Shown piece after piece: positions 1 through 8,607 of a stretch of 64,000 nt of DNA. This DNA is from Metabacillus malikii (GTDB lineage: Bacteria; Bacillota; Bacilli; Bacillales; Bacillaceae): positions 62,001 to 126,000 of the forward strand of contig NZ_JAUSUD010000010.1 of the NCBI RefSeq assembly GCF_030813355.1. Direction: 5' to 3'. How positions within the stretch are numbered: the first letter of the stretch is position 1; each line of letters begins with the position of its first letter. The translations under genes were made by a program, and so were the position numbers. Below the pieces are notes generated by a model, which worked only from the letters and a program-made list of their open reading frames with translations, did not search any database and had not been told where the DNA came from.

Positions 1-95
1 TTTAGAATGGGAATAAACAATTTACCATATATTATAACAAAACAAAGACTGTTGGTCGTTTCCTTTTTAGTTTGTACGAAGGGAGTCACATAATA

Positions 96-887
96 ATGTG
101 GAAATGGAAAACAGACGCTGATGACCCAAAAGGTGTAATCATTATCGTCCATGGAGCTGCAGAATATCATGGCAGGTATAAATGGCTCGTTGAAATGTGG
201 AAACTAGCTGGTTATCATGTTGTGATGGGGGATTTACCTGGGCAAGGTACTACAACAAGAAGAAGAGGACATATTCAATCATTCGACGAATATATAATCG
301 AATTAAATGAATGGATAGATGAAGCAGCAAGCTATCATCTTCCAATATTTTTACTCGGTCATAGCATGGGCGGATTAGTTGTTATCCGTGCTTTACAAGA
401 AGAAAAGCACAAAAACATTCAAGCTGTTTTATTATCATCACCGTGTTTAGGTACTTTATATAAACCGAATAAAGCCTTAAATTTAGCCTCTATAGGTTTA
501 AATAAACTCGCACCGTCCTTTAAAGTTGAATCGAATTTATCGATTGAAATGGCGACAAGGAATAAAGAAGTACAGGATGCCGATCAAAATGATTCGTTAT
601 ATGTGACGAAGGTATCTGTACGCTGGTATCGTGAGCTCCTAAAAGCAATAGAAGAAGCACATAAAAAAGTTGATTCATTTCAAGAGGTTCCGCTGCTTGT
701 GATGCAAGGCGGAGATGATAAAATCGTTGATAAGGCATCAGTAAAGGAGTGGTTTAACAAAGTAGATTTATTAGAAAAGTCGTATAAAGAATGGGTTGGA
801 CTTTACCATGAAATTTTTAGTGAACCCGAACGTGAAGACGTATTTGATGTTGCGAAACGCTTTTTCGATGCCCACGTGAGTAATTAA
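96..887 (+). CDS. ytpA: YtpA-like alpha/beta hydrolase (lysophospholipase type)
   Basis: A 263-residue serine hydrolase of the Hydrolase_4/monoglyceride lipase-like family. An HG motif (VHGAAEYHG) lies near residue 18, the nucleophile elbow GHSMGG near residue 88, and the probable catalytic Asp and His in GGDDKIV and LYHEIF near the C-terminus. In B. subtilis YtpA is linked to formation of the phospholipid antibiotic bacilysocin; that role is taken from the family and not shown here. There is no signal peptide, so the protein is cytoplasmic or peripheral. ATG at 96 is chosen because GAAGGGAGT sits about 9 bases upstream; an in-frame TTG at 72 has no ribosome site. ytpB follows in the same direction, as in B. 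subtilis. Confidence 0.85.
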   Translation: MWKWKTDADDPKGVIIIVHGAAEYHGRYKWLVEMWKLAGYHVVMGDLPGQGTTTRRRGHIQSFDEYIIELNEWIDEAASYHLPIFLLGHSMGGLVVIRALQEEKHKNIQAVLLSSPCLGTLYKPNKALNLASIGLNKLAPSFKVESNLSIEMATRNKEVQDADQNDSLYVTKVSVRWYRELLKAIEEAHKKVDSFQEVPLLVMQGGDDKIVDKASVKEWFNKVDLLEKSYKEWVGLYHEIFSEPEREDVFDVAKRFFDAHVSN

Positions 888-952
888 TGATAAACTGACA
901 TTAGCATAACCTTTATATAATGAAGTTTCATGAAAGTAAGGTGACTTTTCCT

Positions 953-2032
953 TTGACAGTACCAGAGCATCCAATAAAATTAATGACAAAAGTATATAAA
1001 GATATTTTCCCGATCGTTCATCATTATGTTAAATATTGGCGCGAGCAAGCTGAGAACATTCCAAATGTCGAGCTTAAAACGCAAGCGCTCGATAGTATAA
1101 ACCGTAAAGAATTCCACTGTGAAGGTGGTGGGATTTTAGCAATGCTTTCAGGAAAATACAAGCAAAGATGTGTTGAATTTATAGTGGCGTATCAGACAAT
1201 TAGTGACTATTTGGATAATTTATGTGACAGAAGTACTTCACTTGATCCTGAAGATTTCCGGATGCTTCATCAATCAATGCTCGATGCATTAACTTGTGGA
1301 GAGCCTTGTAAAAATTATTATCAATTCCGTGAAGACCAAGACGATGGTGGCTATCTACATAATCTTGTTAAGACTTGCCAAAGTGTCCTTGCTGACTTAA
1401 ACCATTATCCGATGATTTCACAATATCTCCTTGAGTTATCAAGCTATTATTGTGATCTTCAAGTGCATAAGCACGTGAAAAAAGACGAACGTGTTCCACG
1501 TCTAGAAAATTGGTTTAACAATCATAAGCCAAATGTGCCTGAAATGGAATGGTACGAATTTTCGGCATGTACTGGATCAACATTGGGGATTTTTTGTTTA
1601 GTTGCATATGCGTTCCACGAAACGTTTGAAGAAAAGCAAGCTAAGCAAATTAGAGACAGTTATTTTCCATATGTACAAGGCTTACATATCCTCCTTGATT
1701 ATTTAATTGACCAGGAAGAGGATAAGCTTGGTGGAGATTTAAATTTCTGTAGCTATTATGAGTCGGAAGCTGTAATGATGAAGAGGCTAGAACATTTTGT
1801 ACAAAAGGCTGATTATCATCTATCAGGCATCCCACATGAAAATTTCCATAAGTTAATTAATAGAGGCTTACTAGGTGTTTACTTATCAGATGATAAAGTA
1901 GCGACACATAAAGAACTTAATAAAATGGCGAAACGATTAATTAAGCTAGGCGGTAAGACATCGTACTTCTTTTATGTAAATGGAAGAGCCTATCGGACAA
2001 TACAAAAAATCTCCTGGAGAAAAAGCTCATAA
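953..2032 (+). CDS. ytpB: Tetraprenyl-beta-curcumene synthase, YtpB family (DUF2600)
   Basis: A 359-residue all-helical protein of the DUF2600 family. The B. subtilis member YtpB cyclises long-chain prenyl diphosphates to tetraprenyl-beta-curcumene, the precursor of sesquarterpenoids (established for the family). The Asp-rich stretch SDYLDNLCD near residue 85 fits a metal-diphosphate site, and several conserved Cys, Asp and His residues follow. The TTG start at 953 is preferred: AAGGTGA lies about 8 bases upstream and the protein then opens TVPEHPIKLMTKVY, close to the usual family N-terminus. The in-frame ATG at 920 has no ribosome site. It directly follows ytpA and is probably co-transcribed. 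The 3' side runs into a repeat element. Confidence 0.85.
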   Translation: MTVPEHPIKLMTKVYKDIFPIVHHYVKYWREQAENIPNVELKTQALDSINRKEFHCEGGGILAMLSGKYKQRCVEFIVAYQTISDYLDNLCDRSTSLDPEDFRMLHQSMLDALTCGEPCKNYYQFREDQDDGGYLHNLVKTCQSVLADLNHYPMISQYLLELSSYYCDLQVHKHVKKDERVPRLENWFNNHKPNVPEMEWYEFSACTGSTLGIFCLVAYAFHETFEEKQAKQIRDSYFPYVQGLHILLDYLIDQEEDKLGGDLNFCSYYESEAVMMKRLEHFVQKADYHLSGIPHENFHKLINRGLLGVYLSDDKVATHKELNKMAKRLIKLGGKTSYFFYVNGRAYRTIQKISWRKSS

Positions 2033-2038
2033 GGAAGC

Positions 2039-2370
2039 ACGGGGACGGTTCTTCCTATTAAGGAAGCAAGAGAACCGTCCGAGACCATTGAAAAAGTATT
2101 CTTATTAGAAAAATAGAATTTATCGCACAAAGTTGACGTTCAGTTTGATTTCCGCTGCAGTACTCGCTTTCCGCGGGGTGGGTGCTGAGCCTCCTCAGCG
2201 CAAACGCCTGCGGGGTCTCAGCTCTCCCACTCATCCCGCAGGAGTCTCGCACTTCCGCTCCAACCAAACTATACGGAGGATAAGCACATTAAATGTACAA
2301 TAAATTGTTTAAGAGTTAATACTTATCTGAAATCAGTATACTTTTTCAGTGGCTTCGAACCGTCCCCTTG
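2039..2370. repeat. MITE-like repeat copy 1 (short form, nested in a second inverted repeat)
   Basis: The outer boundaries are the inverted arms ACGGGGACGGTTC (about 2040) and GAACCGTCCCC (about 2356). Inside lies a second unit bounded by GACCATTGAAAAAGTA and TACTTTTTCAGTGGC (about 2077-2354). Its GC-rich core includes CGCTTTCCGCGGGGTGGGTG and GGTCTCAGCTCTCCCAC. The inner unit is the reverse complement of the copy at 18206-18641, but about 160 bp of central sequence is absent. No coding sequence is credible here. The nesting suggests insertion of one small element into another (inference). Confidence 0.75.
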
Positions 2371-2376
2371 CGTCTT

Positions 2377-2949
2377 TTAACATTTTTCAATTGCTACAAT
2401 GTATGGTGGATTATTATTTTTATTTATAAATTGGTATTGCAGAACGTGTGCTTCACTTGGGTCGATTGATGTTACATAATCCATCACGTGATTTCTCTCG
2501 ATTTGGCCTTCCTCATGGCCGTGATAAATAACAACAACAATTATTCCTTCAGGCTTCATCATGCTTAGCAGCTGCTTAATCGCTGAAATCGTTGATTCAT
2601 GGTGTGTGACAATCGCCTTGTCTCCACCAGGCAGATAACCAAGATTAAACATAGCCCCCGAAATCGCACCATGATGATGTTGAGGGATTGTCTCATTTAT
2701 ATACTGATGACCTTTCGTATAAAGGGTAACGCGATTGTCTAACCCGTTTGCAGAGAGTTTGTCCTTCGTTTTAGCCACTGCATCAGACTGTATATCAAAC
2801 CCATATACATGCCCATCCGCACCGACAAGCTCAGCTAAAAAAACGGTATCATGTCCGTTGCCGATTGTCGCATCAACAGTGATGTCACCTTTTGATACAG
2901 CAGTTTCAAGTAATGCTTTCGCAAATGGTAAAATTCGTTGCAGCTTCAT
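2377..2949 (-). CDS. mnmM: tRNA nm5U34 methyltransferase MnmM (YtqB)
   Basis: A 190-residue class I SAM-dependent methyltransferase of the rRNA_methylase/YtqB family. The SAM-binding loop DATIGNGHDT lies near residue 26, an acidic ribose-binding residue in YGFDIQ near 50, and the family signature NLGYLPGGDK near 103. In B. subtilis the orthologue methylates nm5(s2)U34 to mnm5(s2)U34 in wobble-uridine tRNAs. Its ATG overlaps the TGA of the upstream mnmL gene by 4 bp (ATGA), so the two are translationally coupled and carry out consecutive steps. The length matches the family. Confidence 0.9.
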   Translation of the reverse strand: MKLQRILPFAKALLETAVSKGDITVDATIGNGHDTVFLAELVGADGHVYGFDIQSDAVAKTKDKLSANGLDNRVTLYTKGHQYINETIPQHHHGAISGAMFNLGYLPGGDKAIVTHHESTISAIKQLLSMMKPEGIIVVVIYHGHEEGQIERNHVMDYVTSIDPSEAHVLQYQFINKNNNPPYIVAIEKC

Positions 2950-3911
2950 TGTAAACTTGCTCCTTTTTGTTCATAAAACTTTCCTTGGTAACTATTCCTT
3001 CTCAATAACTCAGCATCTATTGCATTTAACACATTCCACTTATTTACACTCCACATTGGGCCAATCATTAAATCGATAGGTCCATCACCGGTAATACGGT
3101 GGACAATCATTTCTGAAGGAATTATTTCTAATTGGTCGCAGACAAGATTGACATAATCATCCTGAGTTAAAAATTCGAGCTGTCCTTTTTCGTATTGTTT
3201 CACCATAGGCGTTCCTTTTAATAAATGTAACAAGTGGATTTTAATCCCTTGAACATCTAAGTTCGCAACTGCTTGTGCCGTTTCAAGCATCATTTCACTG
3301 CTTTCTTGAGGTAACCCATTAATAATATGTGAACAAACATTTATCCCGTGCTTCCGTAATTTTTCAACACCTGTTACATAGCATTGAAAGTCATGGGCAC
3401 GATTAATTAATGAAGCAGTCCGCTCATGAACCGTTTGTAAGCCGAGTTCGACCCAAAGGTAGGTACGTTCATTTAACTCAGCCAAATATTCAACAACATC
3501 ATCAGGTAGACAATCAGGTCTTGTCGCAATCGATAATCCTACGACACCATCTAGTCCAAGCACAGCTTCATATTTTTCCTTTAAAACGTCGAGTGGTGCA
3601 TGTGTATTCGTATACGCTTGGAAATACGCAATATATTTGCCGTCTTTCCATTTTTCATGCATTTTGGATTTTATATCATAAAATTGTGTGACTAAATCAT
3701 CGGCTCGATTTCCGGCAAAGTCTCCAGAACCAGCCACACTGCAAAAAGTACAGCCTCCATGTGCGACAGTACCATCACGATTGGGACAGTCAAAGCCGCC
3801 ATCTAAAGCAACCTTAAATACTTTATGACCGAACGTTTTGCGGAGATGATAGTTCCATGTATGATAACGTTTATTGTCTGATGCGAATAAAAACGGATTC
3901 GATTCTTTCAT
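2946..3911 (-). CDS. mnmL: Radical SAM protein MnmL (YtqA)
   Basis: A 321-residue radical SAM enzyme of the YtqA/YhcC group. The iron-sulfur cysteines lie in CPNRDGTVAHGGCTFC near residue 43, the expanded spacing typical of this subgroup; further family stretches are GLSIATRPDC and WVELGLQT. The B. subtilis and Streptococcus orthologues take part in converting cmnm5(s2)U34 to nm5(s2)U34, upstream of MnmM (published for the family). The ATG is preceded by GTGAGGAATTATAA. It forms a two-gene operon with mnmM. The intact cysteine motif and coupling make the assignment strong. Confidence 0.9.
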   Translation of the reverse strand: MKESNPFLFASDNKRYHTWNYHLRKTFGHKVFKVALDGGFDCPNRDGTVAHGGCTFCSVAGSGDFAGNRADDLVTQFYDIKSKMHEKWKDGKYIAYFQAYTNTHAPLDVLKEKYEAVLGLDGVVGLSIATRPDCLPDDVVEYLAELNERTYLWVELGLQTVHERTASLINRAHDFQCYVTGVEKLRKHGINVCSHIINGLPQESSEMMLETAQAVANLDVQGIKIHLLHLLKGTPMVKQYEKGQLEFLTQDDYVNLVCDQLEIIPSEMIVHRITGDGPIDLMIGPMWSVNKWNVLNAIDAELLRRNSYQGKFYEQKGASLQ

Positions 3912-4090
3912 TTATAATTCCTCACTTAATATAAATTACTTATCAAAAAATTTTAACATGATTTATACGATGTTGACAGTAGTCAACCTGCAGTTACCAA
4001 TAATTTAAGCTCAAGTTTTTCAATTTTTTGCGAACAATAGATCGTGATGAAGCTACAATTGACTTCATACCGTTTGGAGGAGAGACACAG

Positions 4091-4354
4091 ATGGCAACAA
4101 GACAATCCGTTGACGAATACATGCAGCGCTGTAACCAAGTTCTGGAATATGCAAGAGAGCAACAAAAACTAGGTGCAGAACAAGGACACCACAATGAAGT
4201 AGAATATACGGAAGCATTACAAGGTCTCGAGAATGCTGTAAATGAAATTAATCATCTGTCTCTAAGTGCAAATGATGAACAACAAGACAGAATATATCGC
4301 ATGAGACTGCAATTACAGCAAATCCAAAATGAAATGATATTAAGAAGACATTAG
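4091..4354 (+). CDS. ytzC: YtzC family protein (DUF2524)
   Basis: An 87-residue, strongly helical, charged protein (ATRQSVDEYMQRCNQV...) of the DUF2524/YtzC family found in Bacillaceae next to ytqA. The function is unknown. ATG at 4091 is chosen because TTTGGAGGAGAG lies 9-15 bases upstream; longer in-frame starts would read through that ribosome site. Predicted soluble coiled coil with no membrane segment or metal motif. It is divergent from mnmL and followed at once by a 58-residue reading frame whose ribosome site overlaps this stop codon. Confidence 0.8.
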   Translation: MATRQSVDEYMQRCNQVLEYAREQQKLGAEQGHHNEVEYTEALQGLENAVNEINHLSLSANDEQQDRIYRMRLQLQQIQNEMILRRH

Positions 4355-4365
4355 GAGGGATTACT

Positions 4366-4542
4366 TTGAAAAAACGTTCAAAGCAAAATAATCCTGAGCA
4401 GAAAACAAAAAATGGTGTAAATAGCAATGACCTTGAGCTTGGCCGTGATTATGACCCAGTAAAATTAGTGAAAGCAAAAAATGCTAAAAAGGGTCAGCCA
4501 ATTAAATCAAAGCAAAGAGATGAATCTCATAAGTATAAATAA
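4366..4542 (+). CDS. Small basic hypothetical protein
   Basis: A 58-residue frame starting at TTG, with TAGGAGGGATTACT directly upstream; the ribosome site overlaps the ytzC stop. The product is very hydrophilic and lysine-rich (starts MKKRSKQNNPEQKTKNG, ends SKQRDESHKYK) and contains LGRDYDPVKLVKAKNAKKG. I do not recognise a family. The composition recalls small spore proteins, but no Ssp signature is visible. A rho-independent terminator follows about 40 bp downstream, consistent with a ytzC-small ORF transcript. Confidence 0.6.
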   Translation: MKKRSKQNNPEQKTKNGVNSNDLELGRDYDPVKLVKAKNAKKGQPIKSKQRDESHKYK

Positions 4543-4580
4543 TATATTAGAGTAATTAGATTAACTTCCGTTTCATGGTT

Positions 4581-4619
4581 GAGGGTCACAACATTTGGTG
4601 TGTTACCCTCTTCCTTTTT
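4581..4619 (+). terminator. Rho-independent terminator after ytzC operon
   Basis: The stem GAGGGT(C)ACA with AACATTTGG loop region and matching TGTGT(T)ACCCTC is followed by TTCCTTTTT. Confidence 0.8.
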
Positions 4620-4664
4620 GCAAAGTGAAACGTCAGCAGTACCTTGCTTTTTTGTGTGCAAATA

Positions 4665-5762
4665 TCAGCCAGTTATCCCACTTACCTTTGTATGGTTTAT
4701 TCGATAATTTGTAATCGTTGCTTTTATCCCTAATATAAATTCGACAAGTAGTAATAACAAGATAACCCAAATCCCTGCATCTATAATGATCGATTGTGCG
4801 TGTGATAAAAAGCCCTCTTTTGTAGAAAAGCCTTTAAAAGTAAAGGCATAAAACATAGCAAACGTAAATATACGACTCCATTGTGTCACATCATAAACAA
4901 ATATTCCACTAGTCACTCCGAATCGCTTTACACGTCTAATAAGCCTATAAATTTCAACTAATTCCACAAGGAAAAATACACTAGCTGCAATTATCCAAAT
5001 AGATGTAATCGTAATTTGAGTGGTGACATTTGAAAGAATGCAAGCAAGTCCTGTAATAGAAACCGCACCATGCAAAATACAATTCGTGTTTTTCCATTCA
5101 ATCTCAAGCTGTATATTCGAGAAGCCTCTTACATAGCGACTTATAATTAATGAGGCGCAAATGAAATAAAAACAAATGCCTAAAGTAATAAGGGTAATCG
5201 TTATGATTAGCGGTACTTCCCCTTTAAAAACCGTATTTAGTAGTAATACGAGAGACTGTGTACTAACAGTAGTTAAAAGGAGGATCCCATGAACATTTTC
5301 TCGGAGTTTTAACTTAAATATATCTATGAATGAAACGATGCAAATATAAATGTAGATTAGCCACAAAACGACGTTTAAGCAAGTTGTGAATTTGACAAAT
5401 AGGAGCCATTCGGGGAAGTTATTGCAAATTAAGATGCTACAAATCGACGTTCCAGCAACCCAAGTACCCATCCCAAATCGATTAATTGTCTGTTCATAAT
5501 GAATTTTTTTAAACTGTTTATCCCGAAATGCTAAAAGTAATGACACGAAAAAAGCAACCCATAATGAAATATTGAAGATGCTTAAAAGTTTACTATAGTC
5601 TTGCATGTTCTCTGTACCAAAATAATTAGATAACACACCATGGACAATAATTCCAATTGCCATCACTACGGCCATTGTAGATGTTCTAATATAAATGTTA
5701 TTCCATGCCAGAAACGCAATGAAAAGAAAACTCAAGATTAATAATAACAAAAAGTAAAACAA
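4665..5762 (-). CDS. Polytopic membrane protein, probable TDT/SLAC1-like transporter
   Basis: A 365-residue protein with about ten hydrophobic segments. The stretches FGMGTWVAGTSI (near residue 97) and LLLTTVSTQSLVLL (near 162) resemble the glycine-rich and TQS segments of tellurite-resistance/dicarboxylate transporter (PF03595) proteins. This is pattern recognition and not proof; the substrate is unknown. The TTG start at 5762 is preceded by AAGGTGAATTACT, a good ribosome site. It stands alone between ytzC and the divergent flavoprotein-like gene, and no terminator was clear on its 3' side apart from the convergent one at 4581-4619. Confidence 0.55.
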   Translation of the reverse strand: MFYFLLLLILSFLFIAFLAWNNIYIRTSTMAVVMAIGIIVHGVLSNYFGTENMQDYSKLLSIFNISLWVAFFVSLLLAFRDKQFKKIHYEQTINRFGMGTWVAGTSICSILICNNFPEWLLFVKFTTCLNVVLWLIYIYICIVSFIDIFKLKLRENVHGILLLTTVSTQSLVLLLNTVFKGEVPLIITITLITLGICFYFICASLIISRYVRGFSNIQLEIEWKNTNCILHGAVSITGLACILSNVTTQITITSIWIIAASVFFLVELVEIYRLIRRVKRFGVTSGIFVYDVTQWSRIFTFAMFYAFTFKGFSTKEGFLSHAQSIIIDAGIWVILLLLLVEFILGIKATITNYRINHTKVSGITG

Positions 5763-6077
5763 AGTAATTCACCTTAACATAATAGATTTAATTTTATTGT
5801 ACCATTTGTATGCATTCCTTCATAATTAATTGCAAAATATAGAGCTTCTGTAGGAAAAACTAACTGTATTGTACGTCAATAGACAGGTAGACACTGGTGC
5901 TGTAGCACTCACACCTACCCTTCGAAAAGCAAGTTCTGTAGCTGCAACCAACCCAAAGACAACTAAGAAAAAAGCAACAATCTTTTCTTTTTCAAGACAG
6001 CTAAATAAAAGGTTAATGAAGGATTGTTAAATATACTATAATAGTTTGTATATTACTCATTATAGAAGGTGTTGCTT
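5763..6077. other. Divergent intergenic region with a long imperfect hairpin
   Basis: A 315-bp spacer between divergent genes. It contains an imperfect 34-base hairpin (5886-5919, outer arms GGTAG/CTACC, inner GGTGCT/AGCACT). The minus strand also carries a start-less open stretch reading EKEKIVAFFLVVFGLV, which could be a gene remnant. No start codon or ribosome site supports it, so no gene is called. An AT-rich ACTATAATAG at about 6033 may be a -10 element for the gene at 6078. Confidence 0.4.
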
Positions 6078-7943
6078 ATGCCGGATTGGTCCTATCATCC
6101 ACTTAAGAAAGTTTTACTTAATAAAATCCCCCCAAAAACTAGTAGAGAATTCATACATAAATCTATGAGCATGATTGCAGCAATCCCTGGTGGACGAAGT
6201 CTCATTGGGTTTTTAGGACATATGAAACCATCACAAAAAATTCAAAAAACAGTCAACTATACGAACTTTTCATCTCCAATTGGGGTTAGTGGCGATATTG
6301 ATCCACTATCGTCAGGGACTAATGCTTTCCAACAATTAGGTTTTGGCTTTATAGAGATTGGACCGATCGTCCTAAACGAACCGATAACTCAAATTGAACC
6401 TAAAGAGGACAAAAACCATATTCTTTTTTCTACTCAGCAAGAGAAAGTTCCTCTCAAACTAGCCATTCAAAAACTTACTACACTTAATATCCGAGTCCCG
6501 ATAATGGTTAAAATCGATTCTTATGTAACAAAAAGTGAATTGAGCCTCATTGTGCACCATTTAACGCCATTTGTGGATGCATTCATTGTGACAAGTGAAC
6601 AATTTACCTCTTACTTAGATAAAAATACGATATTAATGGAGCGTCCCTTTTATGCATCATGCTTCACAAATAAAATGAATAACGAAGTATTAGAAACGTT
6701 AACAAATATGCCAAACTTGGCTGGGATTGTGATACATGCACCTCGTCATACGTCGGAAGAATTTTGGCATGAAGCAGGTAATGCAAATGAACATTTGATA
6801 GAGAATGTGAAAACAATTAAAGAGCAGTATCCGGAGTTGACCGTCATCACCTCTGGCGGAGTAGAGACGCCAGATGAAGGGTATGCGTTAATCCATGCTG
6901 GTGTGGACTTACTTCTTTTAACAGAAGGTTATGTAAATACGGGACCAGGGTTGCCAAAACGAATTCATGAGCGAATATTATATGAAAAAACTCCAAGAGA
7001 ACACAAAGCAAATTGGTACTTTTCTTTCCTATTTGGGCTTGCGATTCTTATTGGCGGATTCATCGCCTTATATTTTGCAATTACCAGCATTATCCTCCCT
7101 TATGATGAATCGTTTATCGGCCTGACAAGGGATGAGTTATTACTAGTGAATCCGCTCATTTTATCGTTTATGTCCCATGACCGGATGGCTCTCGCAGGAA
7201 CAATGATATCAGCAGGTATTCTTTACATTCAGCTGGCACGACACGGAATAAGAGCAAACTTGCATTGGTCAAAGGTTGCTTTCCACAGTGCAGCTATCAT
7301 AGGCTTTATTGGGATTTTGCTTTTCATCGGCTACGGTTACTTTGATTATCTTCATGGATTGTTTTGGTTGATCCTGCTCCCAATCTATTATTTTAGTTTC
7401 AAGGAAGGGAAAAAAGTTGTAGGGTTCCCGTCTTCGAGTCATGGACAAAATGATAAAGCGTGGCAATATGGAATATATGGTCAGCTCATGTTCGTCATGC
7501 TTGGTTTTTTACTCGTCATTGGGGGATTTGTCATTAGTACAATCGGTATCTCTAAAGTTTTTGTGTCAACAGACATAAGTTTTATATGTATGCCACCGCA
7601 AATGATAGAGAATATTAGCCAAAATTTAATCCCTGTTATTGCTCATGACCGCGCCGGGTTTGGAAGTGCCCTAGTAAGTGTTGGATTACTAGTCCTGATG
7701 ATTTCATTATGGGGGTTCCGACAAGGTGAAGGATGGATTTGGAATACGCTTGCGATAGGAGCACTACCTGCATTTATAGCGGGAATCGGAACGCATATTT
7801 ATATCGGCTACACATCGTTTATCCATTTGCTCCCTGTATACTTATTAGTCATTTTATACTTAATCGGATTAGTGTTATCATATCCTTTTTTAAAAGGGAA
7901 GACGAAAGGTAGTTACTCTTCAATAAATGAATTGTCTTTATAA
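6078..7943 (+). CDS. Dihydroorotate dehydrogenase-like domain fused to polytopic membrane domain
   Basis: A 621-residue two-part protein. Residues about 1-315 have the fold signatures of class 2 dihydroorotate dehydrogenase: SPIGVSGDIDPLSSG in place of the usual NPVGLAAGFDK, GFGFIEIGPI, PIMVKID, and the FMN-phosphate region TSGGVETPDEGYALIHAG...GPGLPKRI. The orotate-binding NxSSPNT loop is not recognisable, so catalysis on dihydroorotate is doubtful. Residues about 320-615 contain seven or more membrane spans and a duplicated motif, SHDRMALAGTMISAGIL near 363 and AHDRAGFGSALVSVGLL near 521. ATG at 6078 has GAAGG upstream; the in-frame GTG/TTG codons before it overlap that site. A strong terminator follows. 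The likely role is a membrane flavoprotein of unknown substrate (inference). Confidence 0.7.
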   Translation: MPDWSYHPLKKVLLNKIPPKTSREFIHKSMSMIAAIPGGRSLIGFLGHMKPSQKIQKTVNYTNFSSPIGVSGDIDPLSSGTNAFQQLGFGFIEIGPIVLNEPITQIEPKEDKNHILFSTQQEKVPLKLAIQKLTTLNIRVPIMVKIDSYVTKSELSLIVHHLTPFVDAFIVTSEQFTSYLDKNTILMERPFYASCFTNKMNNEVLETLTNMPNLAGIVIHAPRHTSEEFWHEAGNANEHLIENVKTIKEQYPELTVITSGGVETPDEGYALIHAGVDLLLLTEGYVNTGPGLPKRIHERILYEKTPREHKANWYFSFLFGLAILIGGFIALYFAITSIILPYDESFIGLTRDELLLVNPLILSFMSHDRMALAGTMISAGILYIQLARHGIRANLHWSKVAFHSAAIIGFIGILLFIGYGYFDYLHGLFWLILLPIYYFSFKEGKKVVGFPSSSHGQNDKAWQYGIYGQLMFVMLGFLLVIGGFVISTIGISKVFVSTDISFICMPPQMIENISQNLIPVIAHDRAGFGSALVSVGLLVLMISLWGFRQGEGWIWNTLAIGALPAFIAGIGTHIYIGYTSFIHLLPVYLLVILYLIGLVLSYPFLKGKTKGSYSSINELSL

Positions 7944-7960
7944 AAAAAGTATATAGTCCG

Positions 7961-8006
7961 AGAGAGGAACTCAGTATTGGAGCTGAGTTCCTCTCTATAT
8001 GTTTTT
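7961..8006 (+). terminator. Rho-independent terminator
   Basis: A perfect 13-bp stem GAGAGGAACTCAG/CTGAGTTCCTCTC with an 8-base loop, followed by TATATGTTTTTG. Confidence 0.9.
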
Positions 8007-8160
8007 GTTGCCTTTCAAATTACTTTGGTGCTTAATAAGCGTCGCATAATTAGAAGTATGAAGTTTATATAATATATTCAGCTACCCTCTTAAATAAACA
8101 CATAATTATCCCAAACTTAACACTCTGAGGTTCTCCCACATAAAAGTCCATTTTTGAAGC

Positions 8161-8337
8161 TCATTCTTTTCGGTCCTTTTCTAACAGCTCTATAATTCTA
8201 TCAAGCTTTTCCTCGACTCGGCTAGAGTTAACCGGATCTTTTATAACAAGAGAACGAACGAGGAAAAAAACTGCTGCAAATAGACCAAATATTATAATGT
8301 ACATTAGAAATTGGACAATAAAATCACCAAAGTTCAT
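8161..8337 (-). CDS. DUF4083-like small membrane protein
   Basis: A 58-residue frame on the minus strand. It has an N-terminal amphipathic start (MNFGDFIVQFLMYIIIFGLF), one membrane segment at about residues 9-30, then a charged helix ending RVEEKLDRIIELLEKDRKE. The layout of one span plus an EQKLDKIIELLE-like tail is typical of the DUF4083 proteins of Bacillaceae (recognition from memory). The ATG is preceded by GTGAGG 7 bases away. It is flanked by the terminator of the upstream gene and the divergent ytrA promoter, so it is probably monocistronic. Confidence 0.65.
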   Translation of the reverse strand: MNFGDFIVQFLMYIIIFGLFAAVFFLVRSLVIKDPVNSSRVEEKLDRIIELLEKDRKE

Positions 8338-8543
8338 GAAAAAACCTCACTTTACCATTTATAGAATAATTTTACCAAATATTCTCTCTCTGAGAAGATC
8401 TTTTTCGAGACTAATTGCTAGATTGATCATAAAAATAGACACTATGAGAATCTTCCACCAGAATAAGTAGCAATACAATCAATTAAAGTTTGCTATGTTC
8501 TAGCAACTCAACCTTTAAGTATACGCATATACGTTAAATATGT

Positions 8544-8586
8544 ATTGTACTAGGTGTATTATGTGATATAATACACCTGGTACAAT
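8544..8586. promoter_or_regulatory. YtrA-type GntR operator overlapping the ytr promoter
   Basis: A 43-bp near-perfect palindrome with arms ATTGTACTAGGTGTATTAT and ATAATACACCTGGTACAAT, one mismatch between arms, about five central bases. A sigma-A-like promoter lies within it: TTGTAC at 8545, 16-bp spacer, TATAAT at 8567. Binding by the GntR protein encoded next would block RNA polymerase, which fits autorepression. Confidence 0.8.
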
Positions 8587-8607
8587 ATCCAGAAAGAGGG
8601 AGACACG

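Noticed and set aside
5886-5919. Terminator in the divergent spacer
   Set aside because: The hairpin has no T-run on either side and lies between divergent genes, where no transcript should end.
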